NCBI GenBank assembly: GCA_946800325.1
Contig: OX326961.1
Coordinates: forward strand, 10,580,655 to 10,644,654
Source of the DNA: Luzula sylvatica
Lineage: Eukaryota; Streptophyta; Magnoliopsida; Poales; Juncaceae
Reading direction: 5' to 3'
Length of the DNA: 64,000 bases
Below, one piece after another: positions 34,767-46,508 of this stretch. The notes under the pieces are model-generated. The model saw only the letters and a list, made by a program, of their open reading frames with translations. It was not told the origin of the DNA and ran no database searches. Numbering within the stretch: the first letter of the stretch is position 1; each line of letters begins with the position of its first letter. The translations under genes were made by a program, and so were the position numbers.

Positions 34767-35285
34767 TGTTGGATCATATATCCAACGTTGGACTAATATG
34801 TTAAATATTTATGTGTTGTATTACTGTTAATTATATGTTTATAATAAAGTGATCAACTTTAGTTAAATGAAGTAAACATTAATGTGTCATTTATGATGTG
34901 GGCCTTTAATGTGTAGAATTATTGGTGGTGTGTTTCTAATTTCTATGATGGGCTGAAATAGAAAAACCCACATTAGGAGCCCAAAAGGTACGTCTTTGTG
35001 AAAAGATGCCTTATGGCTATAAAAGCAAGTTGGTCCCAAGCTCATATGATATTCTGCCATTCTCTTCTCCACCCCATTAAGAAAAGAGAGAGATCCATAG
35101 GAGAAAAGAAACCGAAGGATTCTTCAAATTGGAGATCATAAAGTGCTTGGAATTCCAAATCTTTGCGACTAAGGCGTTGTCTTCCTCCAATGGAATCTGG
35201 TACGCTTCCATTCAATATTTATTTTAATGAATTCACATAGTCAAGGTCCGTAGGTTTGACGGTACCGGTCGGTACCGTTCCAACA
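34767..35285 (+). repeat. 5' LTR of the intact Copia
   Basis: Starts TGTTGGATCATATATCC and ends GTTCCAACA. A TATA box (TATAAAA) lies at 35018-35024, about 250 bp in, the likely start region for the element's transcript. Differences from the 3' LTR seen by eye include a C/T near 35067, a C/A near 35161 and a T/C near 35279. Confidence 0.96.
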
Positions 35286-35287
35286 AT

Positions 35288-35299
35288 TGGTATCAGAGC
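35288..35299 (+). other. Primer-binding site (initiator-Met tRNA type)
   Basis: TGGTATCAGAGC two bases after the 5' LTR, complementary to the 3' end of plant initiator methionine tRNA, as in most plant Copia elements. It primes minus-strand synthesis. Confidence 0.95.
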
Positions 35300-36509
35300 G
35301 AAACTATGTCGAATCAAAGTTTAGATGGAAGAGAAACGAAGTATATAGAGTTTAAAACGATTTCTCTCGTCCAATTTCTGTTAATTTCGGATAATTTCGT
35401 TTTTTATCGAAACGGGTCTTAAACGGATCACAAAATTAGAGAGAAAGAAAAGTTTATAGAAAATTTGTACTATCTCTCTATACTCAGTGGATAATTCCGG
35501 ACACATCTGTGGTCTCCGTTTCGTCAACGGACGCCGGTGGCACAGTGGCCCGCCGACCAGACACGGGACCAGAGAGAGGGGACGCCATTTTTTCCTTCCA
35601 TTTTCTTGCATTTTTTCCTCTCTGATGGGTCGTGATGTTTCATATAAAGAGACGGGATTAGGTTTCTTCATTTTTTATGTGAATTGAAAATTTAGATTTG
35701 TTTTCTCGATTTTTTAAGTTGATTAAAATCCGGCATTACAAATTCTAAATATAAAATCAGGATATCAAATTCTGGATTTTAAAGTCTGGATTTAGAAATT
35801 AGGATTTGATATTCAAGTTTTTTTTTAAGGTATTCCAAATCCTGAATTTCAAAATCTGGGAAAAGAAAACTGGGAAATAGATTTTGGATTCAATATTCCG
35901 GTTTTCTGAGGGTATTTAAAATCCCGATTTTTAAAATCTGGTAAATTAAAACCTGGAATCTGGAAATTCTGGAAAATACAATTCTGGAATCTCAAATTCT
36001 GGAATACAAAATTCTGGATATTCAAAGTCCGAATCTGAAAATTCCAGAACACGAAAATTCCGAAAAAAAAAAAAAAAAAAAATTGTCCAAATTTTTTATT
36101 TTTATTTTTTTAAAGTTTTAAATTCAAGTAGAGGTGTTAAGTATTATATAATTTTTGGAATTAATTAATTTTTTCATCATGTCACCAAAGTGACCTCTCA
36201 TGTTGAAATTAATTTTATTTCGAAATATAAACGGTTGTGTTCATATTATTAAATAAAATATTTAATCGGCCCAAAGGAAGATGAATATTTATATTAATAA
36301 TATGTACTTTTGTGGTAATAAGTAGGTGATAATTATTTGGTTTTATGTGTAACATATTTAATCGGCCCAAAGGAAGATTAATTTGTTGATGCATTATTTT
36401 ATTATCGAAACTTGATTACTACACCAAGATATTAATAAGAAATTAATATTATTATCCAAAGATGAAATATTAATGGAAACTCGATATCTTGTGATGGGGT
36501 TTACCTTTA
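35300..36509 (+). other. Long leader of the intact Copia, with AATTCTGGA micro-repeats
   Basis: About 1.2 kb between PBS and gag. From about 35725 to 36060 the phrase AAATTCTGGATTTNA recurs more than ten times in degenerate form, ending in an A run at 36063-36082. TTTAATCGGCCCAAAGGAAGAT occurs twice (36259 and 36358). Likely carries packaging and translation signals, which I cannot pinpoint. Confidence 0.7.
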
Positions 36510-39500
36510 TTGAATTTATTATTATTTTATTCGGTTAATTTATGTGAGCTAATGGTTTGTTTATTGCTCTCAATTTTTACAGCCAAAATTGTGTCAAATA
36601 TTTTAACTAACATCAATTCGATTCCAATGCTGAATGGCTCTAATTTCAAGATATGGAAGGAAAATGTATTGATTTATCTTGGAGTACATGATCTCGATGT
36701 TGCGTTAAGATTCGATAAACCCGCTGAAATTGATGATAAGAGTACGCCTGAACAAAAGGCGGAGATGGAAAAGTGGGATAAATCAAATCGCATATGTTTG
36801 ATGATTATGAAAAAGGCCATTCCGGAGGCATTTAGGGACACTGCTTCAGAAAATATAGCTACGGCTAGAGAATATCTTGAGGATATTGAAAAGAGATTCG
36901 CAAAGAATGAGAAGGCTGAAATATGTACACTCTTAAAGAATCTCCTTTCCATCAAGTATGATGGCAAACAAAATATCAGGGAGTACATTATGGAAATGTC
37001 TCATTTGGCTTCAAAATTAAAGGCACTCAATTTGGCAATATCTGATGATATGCTTGTGTACCTTATTATAGTATCTTTACCGCCACAGTATGGACAGTTT
37101 TTGGTGAGCTATAACCATTTGAAAGAGACTTGGTCTCTGAATGAGCTCATCTCACATTGTGTGCAAGAAGAAGATAGATTGAAGCAATATAAGACAGAAA
37201 GTGCTCATTTTGCCTCGACCTCTAAGAATAATAACAAAAGGAAAAGGAGCAAGACTAAAGAAGCTGCAGGTTCGCTACCTCAGAAGAAACAAGAAAATAA
37301 GCCGATTAAGTCGGAAGGATTGAAATGTTTCTTTTGCGGTGCTGAAGGACATAAGAAAAAGCAATGCACCAACTATCACGCTTGGCGTGCAAAGAAAGGT
37401 ATGCTTTTAAATTTGGTTTGTTCTGAGGTTAATTTAGTTTCGGTTAATAGACACATGTGGTGGATAGATTCTGGTGCAACAACTCACATCAGTGTGTCTA
37501 TGCAGGGTTGCCAGAATTGCCGAAAACCAATTGATGGCGAAAGATACATCTATGTAGGGGATGGCAAGACTGTTAAAGTTGAAGCAATCGGGACTTTTAG
37601 ATTATTATTAAGTACTGGATATTATTTGAATTTACATGATATTTTTGTCGTACCTACGTTTAGACGTAACTTAATTTCTGTTTCTGCTTTGGACAAGATT
37701 GGTTATACTTGCTCATTTGAAAACAGAAAATTTGGTTTGTATCATGATTCAAAATTAGTTGGATCCGGTTCTTTGTATGTTTATGATAATCTCTATTCCA
37801 TTGATATTGTTGCTTCATATAATGAAACCTTGCACTTAGGAACACGCACTGAAAAGCGCAAATTAACCTATGAGAATTCTGGAACATTATGGCACAAGAG
37901 ATTAGGTCATATTTCTCAACGAAGAATAGAAAGATTAGTGTCAAATGAAATTCTCAATCCCTTAGATTTCACAGATTTTACTATTTGTGTTAATTGTATA
38001 AAGGGGAAACAAACTAATAAGAGGAGATTTGAAGCCAACAGGTCACAAGACGTCTTAGAAGTGATACATACGGATATATGTGGACCGTTTCCTATCAGTG
38101 CTAGAAATGGTCAACGTTATTATATCACATTCATAGACGACTTTTCTAGATATGGCTATATTTATCTCATTCATGAAAAATCACAGGCATTGGATGTGTT
38201 CAAAATATTTAAAGCCGAAGTTGAGAATCAACTCGACAAAAGGATAAAAATCGTTAGATCCGATCGTGGTGGTGAATACTATGGTCGATATGATGGTTCA
38301 GGTGAACAACGTCCAGGGCCTTTTGCTAAATTCCTAGAGGAAAGCGGTATTGTCCCACAGTATACGATGCCGGGTTCACCCACAATGAATGGCGTCGCTG
38401 AAAGACGAAATAGAATGCTTAAGGATATGGTGCGTAGTATGATAAGTAATATTACTTTACCACCATCTCTTTGGGGAGAAGCACTTAAAACTGCATCTTA
38501 TATCTTAAATAGAGTTCCGACAAAAGCAACTAATAAAACACCATATGAACTTTGGACTGGTAGAAAACCTAGTCTAAATCATATGCATGTATGGGGATGT
38601 CCAGCAGAGGCAAAGCCTTATAGGCCTAATGAAAGAAAGCTGGATTCCAAAACAGTCAGTTGTTATTTTGTTGGATATGCTGATAAGTCTAGGGGGTACA
38701 AGTTTTATGATCCCACAACAAAGTCGATATTTGATTCAGGGAATGCGCGGTTTTTTGAGGATGTCTTTTTTGAGGGGAGAAATACGGCTACAGATTTTGT
38801 TTTTGAAGAGGAACATGTAGATGTTCCAACAGATGTTCTTGACATTAATCAAGACTTGAAATCTGATTTTGTCGATAACATACATGATCAAGACAAAGTA
38901 GCCGAACAACAAATTCAGACATCCCAAGAACCACAACAATTAACATTAAGAAGATCCACTAGAGAAAGGAAAAATGCAATATCGGATGATTATATTGTAT
39001 TTCTTCAAGAACATGAGTTTAACATTGGAATGATGGAAGATGATCCGATCAATTTTCGTCAAGCAATGGAAAGTTCTAATTCTCAAAAGTGGATAGATGC
39101 CATGAATGAAGAGATGAAGTCGATGAAAGACAATGATGTTTGGGATCTTGTTCCGCTGCCTAAAGGAACGAAACCCATTGGTTGTAAATGGATTTTTAAA
39201 ACTAAACGGGATTCGAAAGGCAATGTGGACAGATATAAAGCACGTCTTGTCGCAAAGGGCTTCACACAAAAGGAAGGTATAGATTATAAAGAGACTTTCT
39301 CTCCGGTTTCTTCAAAAGACTCTTTAAGAACTATCATGGCTTTAGTAGCGCATTTTGATCTTGAGTTACATCAGATGGATGTAAAGACAGCATTTCTCAA
39401 TGGAGACATTGATGAAATGATTTATATGATGCAACCAGAAAACTTTGTGTCGGGAGATCCAAAGAATACGGTTTGCAAACTTAAGAAATCCATCTACGGA

Positions 39501-40625
39501 CTCAAGCAAGCATCTCGACAATGGTATTTCAAATTTCATCAAAAGATCATTTCATTCGGTTTTGAAATGAACTTAGTAGATGATTGTATATATCATAAGT
39601 TCAGTGGGAGCAAATATATTTTTCTAGTTTTATATGTCGATGACATATTACTTGCTACTAATGATAAAACTTTGTTGCATGATACCAAGAAATATTTATT
39701 TGGTAATTTTGAGATGAAAGATCTTGGTGATGCTTCTTTTGTGTTAGGTATAGAAATACTTCGAGATCGCTCTCGTGGTATTCTCAGTTTGTCACAAAAG
39801 AATTATATCGAAAAGATTTTGAAACGATATAACATGCAACATTGTAAACCATTAAGTACCCCTGTAGCAAAAGGAGATAAATTTAGTCTTGACCAGTGTC
39901 CTAAGAATGAATTGGAAAAGAAAGAAATGCAAGTGATTCCTTATGCTTCTGTCGTAGGGAGTCTCATGTATGCTCAAGTATGTACGCGTCCGGATCTTGC
40001 GTACATTACAGGAATGTTAGGGCGATATCTAAGCAATCCGGGATTAGACCATTGGATAGCAGCAAAGAGGGTCTTACGGTATTTGCAAAGAACAAAAGGA
40101 TATGTGCTCACATATCGGAGGTCAGATCATCTTGAGATCGTCGGTTATACTGACTCCGATTTTGGAGGATGCAAAGACAGTGGAAAATCGACCACCAGTT
40201 ACATCTTTATGTTAGCAGGTGGAGCCATTTCTTGGAAGAGTGCTAAACAGACTTTAGTTGCAGCTTCCACCATGGCAGCAGAGTTTGTAGCCTGTTTTGA
40301 TGCATCTGATCATGGAATATGGTTGAGAAATTTTGTCACTGGGCTGCGTATAGTGGATGGTATTGAAAGGCCAATAAAATTATACTGTGACAGTCGAAAT
40401 GCTGTATTATATTCCAACAGCAATAGTAGTGCAACCAAGGCAAAGTTTATACATATAAAATACTTGGTTGTCAAAGAAAGAGTTCAGAATAAAGAGGTGT
40501 CTATTGAGCATATCAGTACAAACTCCATGATTGCGGATCCGCTCACTAAACAATTACCTCCGAATGTATTTAATGAGCATGTCGCTCATATGGGTGTTAT
40601 TTCGGTTGAGGATATTTTGTTTTAG
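36510..40625 (+). CDS. Copia gag-pol polyprotein, 1371 codons, uninterrupted
   Basis: A single frame encodes Gag, protease, integrase, reverse transcriptase and RNase H in Copia order. Gag (UBN2-like) runs from about residue 40 ([14 protein letters not shown]). Zinc knuckle C273-x2-C276-x4-H281-x4-C286. Protease DSGATTH with D320. Integrase: GAG-pre-integrase WHKRLGH (461-467), then the DDE catalytic residues D522 (HTDICGP), D585 (SDRGGEY) and E631 (GVAERRN). [11 protein letters not shown], then YVDD at 1042-1045. RNase H: TDSDFGG near D1215, and SKYL-like C-terminal ADPLTKQL. The true start is uncertain. The first 38 residues are hydrophobic and atypical; a GTG reading [12 protein letters not shown], where relatives often have ATG, and an acceptor-like TTTTTACAG precede Met40. 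No frameshifts or stops; this is consistent with recent insertion. Confidence 0.95.
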   Translation: MNLLLFYSVNLCELMVCLLLSIFTAKIVSNILTNINSIPMLNGSNFKIWKENVLIYLGVHDLDVALRFDKPAEIDDKSTPEQKAEMEKWDKSNRICLMIMKKAIPEAFRDTASENIATAREYLEDIEKRFAKNEKAEICTLLKNLLSIKYDGKQNIREYIMEMSHLASKLKALNLAISDDMLVYLIIVSLPPQYGQFLVSYNHLKETWSLNELISHCVQEEDRLKQYKTESAHFASTSKNNNKRKRSKTKEAAGSLPQKKQENKPIKSEGLKCFFCGAEGHKKKQCTNYHAWRAKKGMLLNLVCSEVNLVSVNRHMWWIDSGATTHISVSMQGCQNCRKPIDGERYIYVGDGKTVKVEAIGTFRLLLSTGYYLNLHDIFVVPTFRRNLISVSALDKIGYTCSFENRKFGLYHDSKLVGSGSLYVYDNLYSIDIVASYNETLHLGTRTEKRKLTYENSGTLWHKRLGHISQRRIERLVSNEILNPLDFTDFTICVNCIKGKQTNKRRFEANRSQDVLEVIHTDICGPFPISARNGQRYYITFIDDFSRYGYIYLIHEKSQALDVFKIFKAEVENQLDKRIKIVRSDRGGEYYGRYDGSGEQRPGPFAKFLEESGIVPQYTMPGSPTMNGVAERRNRMLKDMVRSMISNITLPPSLWGEALKTASYILNRVPTKATNKTPYELWTGRKPSLNHMHVWGCPAEAKPYRPNERKLDSKTVSCYFVGYADKSRGYKFYDPTTKSIFDSGNARFFEDVFFEGRNTATDFVFEEEHVDVPTDVLDINQDLKSDFVDNIHDQDKVAEQQIQTSQEPQQLTLRRSTRERKNAISDDYIVFLQEHEFNIGMMEDDPINFRQAMESSNSQKWIDAMNEEMKSMKDNDVWDLVPLPKGTKPIGCKWIFKTKRDSKGNVDRYKARLVAKGFTQKEGIDYKETFSPVSSKDSLRTIMALVAHFDLELHQMDVKTAFLNGDIDEMIYMMQPENFVSGDPKNTVCKLKKSIYGLKQASRQWYFKFHQKIISFGFEMNLVDDCIYHKFSGSKYIFLVLYVDDILLATNDKTLLHDTKKYLFGNFEMKDLGDASFVLGIEILRDRSRGILSLSQKNYIEKILKRYNMQHCKPLSTPVAKGDKFSLDQCPKNELEKKEMQVIPYASVVGSLMYAQVCTRPDLAYITGMLGRYLSNPGLDHWIAAKRVLRYLQRTKGYVLTYRRSDHLEIVGYTDSDFGGCKDSGKSTTSYIFMLAGGAISWKSAKQTLVAASTMAAEFVACFDASDHGIWLRNFVTGLRIVDGIERPIKLYCDSRNAVLYSNSNSSATKAKFIHIKYLVVKERVQNKEVSIEHISTNSMIADPLTKQLPPNVFNEHVAHMGVISVEDILF

Positions 40626-41123
40626 TGGGAGTATGTATATATATTTGTATCTATATGACATAGACATATTTTAGACATATGATATGGTTAAGTTTATATT
40701 TGGTATATATATATTCTGATTTATTTTGGTAAGTTTATGTCTCATTTAGGATTATAAGGGAGACGGTTTGTCTCATCAAGGTTTAAGGGAGACGGGTTGT
40801 CTCATTAAGGAATTCAAAGGAGATGGTATTTTTGGTTTGATCTCACCAAAGAAAATAAGGAGGACCAAGTTGGAAATAGACATGTTAAGATCACATTACA
40901 TGAAATTTCCATGCTACACATCCACATCATGATTCATGTCATTCGGTTGTATCGGTGTACGTGACCATTGAAGGTTCAGTTACGTTATAAGTAACGAAAG
41001 CCGCTTTGATCCTATATTGATTTGATCGATGGACGGAATTGTTAAGGAACACATAAAGGTTATAACAGAAAAGATGCGCATACTTTGGTTCAATACATAA
41101 TTATATAGATGTACATATAGTCC
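40626..41123 (+). other. 3' untranslated region of the intact Copia
   Basis: Non-coding. Includes two copies of GGGAGACGG-TTGTCTCAT near 40758 and 40788, an inverted GAGAC/GTCTC pair in each. Confidence 0.6.
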
Positions 41124-41133
41124 AAGTGGGAGA
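41124..41133 (+). other. Polypurine tract
   Basis: AAGTGGGAGA directly upstream of the 3' LTR, the usual plus-strand primer of plant Copia elements. Confidence 0.9.
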
Positions 41134-41134
41134 T

Positions 41135-41653
41135 TGTTGGATCATATATCCAACGTTGGACTAATATGTTAAATATTTATGTGTTGTATTACTGTTAATT
41201 ATATGTTTATAATAAAGTGATCAACTTTAGTTAAATGAAGTAAACATTAATGTGTCATTTATGATGTGGGCCTTTAATGTGTAGAATTATTGGTGGTGTG
41301 TTTCTAATTTCTATGATGGGCTGAAATAGAAAAACCCACATTAGGAGCCCAAAAGGTACGTCTTTGTGAAAAGATGCCTTATGGCTATAAAAGCAAGTTG
41401 GTCCCAAGCTCATATGATATTCTGCCATTCTCTTTTCCACCCCATTAAGAAAAGAGAGAGATCCATAGGAGAAAAGAAACCGAAGGATTCTTCAAATTGG
41501 AGATCATAAAGTGCTTGGAATTCCAAATATTTGCGACTAAGGCGTTGTCTTCCTCCAATGGAATCTGGTACGCTTCCATTCAATATTTATTTTAATGAAT
41601 TCACATAGTCAAGGTCCGTAGGTTTGACGGTACCGGTCGGTACCGTCCCAACA
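41135..41653 (+). repeat. 3' LTR of the intact Copia
   Basis: 519 bp, nearly identical to 34767-35285. TATA at 41386-41392. Followed at once by the TSD TGATT. Confidence 0.96.
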
Positions 41654-41658
41654 TGATT

Positions 41659-42240
41659 TTCAACACTTGGAAGGAGGAATTTTGAGGAAATGTGTCTAAA
41701 TGAATCGAGAGTCGCTGAATTTATACTGCAAGAGCGTAAATTTATTGAGAATGCTCTTGAAAAGAGAGCTTTGAATACTATCCAGTCTAGAGAAGAAGAG
41801 GATGAGGAGTAATAAGGTGTTTGGACAGGAGAATGGGATCTGAGTAAGAAGATGAGGAAGATGAAGCTGGGGTTTGGTCTGAAATCTTCATTTCCATGCC
41901 TTCAAAAGCGGCGAGAGATGTGGAATATGATTTCCTATTAACGACGGGATTTGTATTATGGATTTTCGTTGGAGGACAAGAAGTTGGGATTATTACGGCT
42001 CCTGGATTTTGGAAAATCCAAGCTTCCAAAAATCTTTGAATAGAGGGATTGCTTTTACTAGATTATTTAAGACTAAGGAATATAAAATCCTGGATTTCTA
42101 TTAGTAATCTCAGTATTTAGATTTTATGTTTTTTATTTTGTTTTATTTTGGTTTTCGATTATGACTAGATGGGCTTTCACACCCTAATAGAGGCTATAAT
42201 TGAAAATGTAGATTAAAAAGTCGAGCCTAGGACACAAAAC
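41659..42240 (+). pseudogene. Tail of the plus-strand LINE, after the Copia
   Basis: Joined across the Copia, the LINE reads on with TWKEEF and an acidic end (ALEKRALNTIQSREEEDEE, stop near 41813), then an AT-rich 3' UTR with the AATCCTGGATTT phrase (about 42085). The exact 3' end and poly(A) are unclear; the next LINE lies tail to tail with it. Confidence 0.7.
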
Positions 42241-42249
42241 GCGTTCAAT

Positions 42250-43124
42250 TTGGGCTCAATTTTTATTATATAGATTAAAAAGATGAAGCTATTACAACTT
42301 CTGCCATCGGAAAGGAGAAAGAAAAAAGGAAAAGAAAAGAAAATGTAGCGAAAAGGACTGTCTAATTTTCAATATTGCTTGCATAGCCTTCTAGATTTTT
42401 AAATTCTAGCTAAGTTTTACTCATTAGCTCTAACTTTTGCTAGGATCCAGTTTTGTAGTAGGTTCTCTGCAATCCTTGTAGTTGAAATTTGTGACTTCAT
42501 TTGGTCTCTGGAAATTCGGTTCTTTCGCTCTCGCCATATTGCCCAAACAATTGAGGCCCATGTTTGCGTGTTTGTGATGACTGACTCGTTATCGAACTTA
42601 TGCTTGTCGGATAAATTGTGCCATGATTGAAGTGACGTTTCTTGATTGCAAATTGAAACCGTCTATAATTGAGGCATAAGACCGTAAAGGGACATTGCGC
42701 AAATAGGTGGGTGGTTGTTTCTATTGACCCATTGCATAGTACACATTGCGATCCCGACGTCCAACCTCTCTTCTGTAAGTTTTGTTGAGTTAAAATTCTA
42801 TCATTAAATAAAAGCCAAATTAATATTTTGATTTTACGGGGTATCCTTGCCCTAAATACTTGTGTTGGCCAGACTTGAATTAAACCCGGATTTGTAATGA
42901 AGTTATACGATTGTTGTGGTTTGTAAAGATGTTTGTTAGGCCGATGTATATTATAAAGTTTTCAATCCTTTCCCTAAATATGACGTTGTAAATTGGTTGT
43001 AATTTTGTTAAATCATTAATGAAGTGAGAGATAAAGGATGATGTTGAAATAATTGTAATAGGACCCTCTTCTAGCAATTAAATATCTTTCACAAATTTCG
43101 TTCGGAGCAATCCTTTGTCAAAGT
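42250..43124 (-). pseudogene. LINE ORF2 3' part (zf-RVT), minus strand
   Basis: Minus-strand translation gives WPTQVFRARIPRKIKILIWLL, RILTQQNLQKRGW, and CVLCNGSIETTTHLFAQC, the classic RT zinc-binding domain, followed by C-terminal sequence near 42440-42560. At the right edge, DFDKGLLRTKF matches the post-RT DFDK segment of the LINE at 10 kb. The copy ends abruptly at 43124 where an LTR begins. Its 5' part resumes at about 57655, but the RT domain between is missing from both sides. Confidence 0.85.
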
Positions 43125-44183
43125 TGTTGGGTACCGGCGTCGCTACCGAGTCCCGTGCAGTGGAATGAAGGACCCGGTCCGACCCGATTCCGAGGACCAC
43201 GTCCTCGACCCGAGAGTACTAACCCTAATCTACATGCAACTACCTATATATAACTATTATATAGAGAGAAATTATACCACGTAAAATTTATCACGGTGAC
43301 GGGTTGATCACGTAATTGTTGTGCTTTCGCTGCTCCAATCCTCGGCAACACGTGTGTCCCATTCCCGCGCGATTCGACACCTTTGATGGAGCTCCGATTT
43401 GTCGTATACAACCGGATCGCATCCGATTCGTCCTTCATCTTGCTCTCACATGATCACAATAGAGGATTTCAGATGAAATCCCTCTACTCGAATCCACCTC
43501 GAGTCTCGTCTTTCGGTTACGCGCGATTCCCCTAAAATCACCGTAAACTTGCTTAATCATCATCTTTAATGGTGTTTTTCTCTTCTCTTTTACTTGTCTC
43601 ACAAGTATATATTTCCCACTCTCACATGGATCTAAAATGATTAGTAGAGAGAGAAAGAACGGGTCAATATCTTATATTAACCTCATAATTAATGAGGGAT
43701 TAATGAGCACAGAGAAAAATAGCTAATCTGGAATTTGGATCACAGTCCGTCATGACGCACTAAATGGTGCGTCATGACGGACGAGTCACCGTTATTGAAA
43801 CAACAGTTACTCTCCGTTCCGTCATGACGGACCAACTTGTCCATCGTGACGCAGCTCTGTCATGACGGACAATCCAGTTTGTCATGACGTTGTACTCACA
43901 GATTGGCTGCACATAATTACCATATGGTCTGTCACGACGGACCAACCAGTCCGTCATGACGGACTATGTAACTTCTGTCAGTTATGTCAGAATAACCTAT
44001 TGGAACGTCACGACGGACCGACCAGTCCGTCCTGACGGACCAACCAGTCCGTCATGACGGACTATGTTATTTCTGTCAAATTTGCATAATCTTAGTATGT
44101 ATCCAATAGTATCGACGAACGCGTACATTCATCTATCCTCATGTATGCAATCTACTAGTTGATCTATAAATGTATTTCCTTCA
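43125..44183 (-). repeat. 3' LTR (copy A) of the deleted Copia
   Basis: About 1059 bp. On the plus strand it starts TGTTGGGTACCGG and ends ATTTCCTTCA; on its own strand it begins TGAAGGAAATAC and ends CCCAACA. Alignable along its length with the split LTR 46509-47235/56929-57191 and with the fragment 57192-57655. Contains a palindrome array. Confidence 0.88.
43747..44062. repeat. Array of about 11 GTCCGTCATGACGGAC near-palindromes (LTR)
   Basis: About eleven copies of a 12-16-bp near-palindrome, consensus GTCCGTCATGACGGAC with variants CACGAC, CGTGAC and CCTGAC at the centre and GACGCA at one arm. Spacing is irregular. The same positions carry variants in LTR copy B and in the fragment at 57.5 kb, so they belong to the family. 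Confidence 0.92.
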
Positions 44184-45081
44184 AATTGTCCAAAATTGAA
44201 ATATTAACATCTATAACAGTCATACATGCGGTTCCGGCTTCCAAATCCTTCCCCTTGCTCTTCTTCACCCCCTCGAGGTAAATCTTGTAATTTCTCTTCC
44301 AATGTCCACTCTTTTTACAATGGAAGCAGGTGACATCTTCGGATTTCTCCTTTCCCTTAGTCTTAGGTTTGGACAACGGCTTTGCCCGCACCGCCCTTGG
44401 ACTTTTGTTTCTTCCGAATCTCTCCTTGAATCACGAGAACATCCCCAGCAACTCTTGCTTTGGGTTCTCTCGATGTCCTAAGCATCTCCGACTCAAAGTT
44501 CTTGAGCACCCCATGGAACTCGAGAATCGTCTTGTTCATCGAATTCATATATAGTTCGTCACAAAAGTCGAGAAAATAGGTGGCGATGCACATAAGATCA
44601 AATCTTGTTGCATGATTCCCGACATCTTTTCTTCCAATTTCTCGAGACGATCAATCAACGCTTGTACCTTCAACACATGAGTGCTAACCGAAGATCCGCT
44701 AGGCATCTTGCAGTTAACCAGCTCCTTCAACGTATTGAACATTTCAGTACGTTCCTTCTCTTGGAACATTTCCTTGAGCGTCGCGTTAATTTCGTACGCA
44801 TCCGAATCCTCAAATTGTTTTTGAAAATTAGTATCCATGCATGCCAACATGAGGCAAGTCTCATCATTTGACTCCTTCTTATGTTTGTCAAATGCGGCCT
44901 TTTCTTCGGCCGTAGCTGTTTTCGCGGGTATTACCATCTTCGTGTCCAATACGTGACCCTTACACTCTTGCCTAAGAACGATTCTTAGGTTACAATGCCA
45001 GTCAAGGTAATTCTTCCCCACCAGCCTTTTCTTTTTCAAGACCGATCTTATCGACATGGAATTGGTGTTGCTTGAAGACAT
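44164..45081 (-). pseudogene. Copia gag (UBN2 + CCHC), frameshifted and cut before protease
   Basis: Start Met probably at 45081 (MSSSNTNSMSIRS). The Gag body contains GKNYLDWHCNLRIVLRQ, CLMLACMD and FNTLKEL; it is open to about 44545, shifts frame to 44593-44363 and again to 44391-44164. The last frame carries the zinc knuckle CFHCKKSGHWKRNY, whose final Cys is replaced by Tyr. After MTVIDVNISILDN the sequence runs straight into the 3' LTR. Even unbroken, it would give Gag without enzymes. Confidence 0.88.
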
Positions 45082-45797
45082 GATTTTTAGAACGAAAAAA
45101 TTATAATGAGAATGTATACTAACATGTGCGAACTTATTCTCTATGCTTATATGAAATGACATGAAATGTGTTACTTTTATCAAATCAATAACCCTCATAT
45201 TGATTCGGGATTTCAAACCCAATAACACCTCAAGATCCCTATTTCACGATCCTCCCACAAGTGACTTTGACCGACAAGTGAGATCTCGCTATTTATGTAG
45301 GATAAATCTAATTGCATCTCATGCGACTCTTGATCATTTATAGGATTTCGGTGTTGAATTATATCATATATAATCCAAACTTCCGTTTGTGCATCCTATC
45401 TATGCCCCGAATCCCAATCTGATTGGCTTGGGCGGTTAAGTCACAATCGTATTCACATATCGTTCAATTGGACTACAAGCATGCCCGACTTTAGCCTAAA
45501 ACCATGTTTGTCCCCAATTAACGTGTGCCTTTCATGTTGATACATACAACATTGCACCCCCGACTTTGGCCTGAAACCGTGCAACGTGTAAGACCAACCC
45601 CAATGGTTGTGGACACGGAAAGCATTTCTATGACTTAAATATTAATGACGGGATTTTGTATGAAAAATTATTGGTATAATCTCATTATATCAATGTACAA
45701 GTATAATCATGATTTATGATATTTATTTTGCAAAATTAACATAATTTTCAAAATTTATAATCAAAAAACAAAACCAGCAATCCAGCAGCCGACGCAC

Positions 45798-46262
45798 ATA
45801 CTGTCCGTCACGACGCACGTGTACAGTCCGTCACCACGTTGTGGTGATACCGTCGTGACGGACGTGCGTAATTTCTCTTCTGGCTGGAAACTCTTTTCTT
45901 CCGTCATGATGGATAACTATTGCGTCATGACGGACTGTACAAAACATTTTTGTCTAGGCAACCATAAGGACTTTCGTCATGACGCACTACTCTTGTGTCA
46001 TGACTGACTTCTTAAGTCCGTTGCAACGCAGACTATCTGCGTCACGACGGACTGTACAAAACATTTTTGTCTTGACAACCAGAAGGACTTTCGTCATGAC
46101 GCACAATAACTTGCATCATGACGGATCTAATTTGTACAGTGTGTCATGACGGACAACAACTTGCATCATGACGAACCATTTAAACTCAGATCCCCAACTT
46201 TTGGGATTAGCGACTCACAGCGTGCATCACGACGGACCATATGGTCTGTCCTGACGCACCTG
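45798..46262. repeat. Palindrome array in the leader of the deleted Copia
   Basis: About 15 copies of CCGTCATGACGG-type near-palindromes between PBS and gag. One copy near 46017 reads TCCGTTGCAACGCA, intermediate with the TTACAACGG type in the solo LTR at 25 kb. This array is outside the LTR, so the motif occurs in two separate parts of the same element. No coding potential. Confidence 0.9.
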
Positions 46263-46492
46263 TGCATTTTTCCTTATTATGGCTGACATTTTTGCATATT
46301 TTAATTGTTTCTCAAACGATTAATCATGAAACTTTTTCATGATTACTTCTAGATGCTCTCAATCATCATATGATTGATCTTTAGTAAGTTTTTCAAATAA
46401 TCTAAAATGAATTTTATGATTAAAATGCTAAATACTACATGCAATTTTGAATAACGCTTATTCAAAATCGATTTGACTCTCGAATCGCGACG

Positions 46493-46508
46493 ATTGCTCT
46501 GATACCAC
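46493..46508 (-). other. Primer-binding site of the deleted Copia
   Basis: On the minus strand GTGGTATCAGAGCAAT, directly after the LTR; initiator-Met tRNA type. It fixes the 5' LTR side and orientation. Confidence 0.9.

Larger units (their letters stand above)
34767..41653 (+). mobile_element. Intact young Ty1/Copia retrotransposon, TSD TGATT
   Basis: 6887 bp. Two 519-bp LTRs (34767-35285 and 41135-41653), each TG...CA, differ at about three positions by eye. The 5-bp target duplication TGATT (34762-34766 and 41654-41658) is perfect. A primer-binding site, one uninterrupted gag-pol frame and a polypurine tract are all present. It lies inside the plus-strand LINE relic, whose sequence joins across it. 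Everything needed for autonomous movement appears intact, so it is a candidate active element. Confidence 0.97.

Noticed and set aside
34887..35072. ORF of 61 codons on the minus strand, repeated exactly at 41255-41440
   Set aside because: It is antisense within the Copia LTR; the duplication simply reflects the two LTRs.
35288..35299. tRNA-Met gene
   Set aside because: Only the 12-base primer-binding complement is present, with no cloverleaf.
36674..36988. Minus-strand ORFs inside gag-pol
   Set aside because: Shadow frames of the Copia coding sequence.
43747..46262. Tandem satellite DNA
   Set aside because: Only the 12-16-bp motif recurs; spacing and spacers are irregular, so it is an array of sites, not a satellite.
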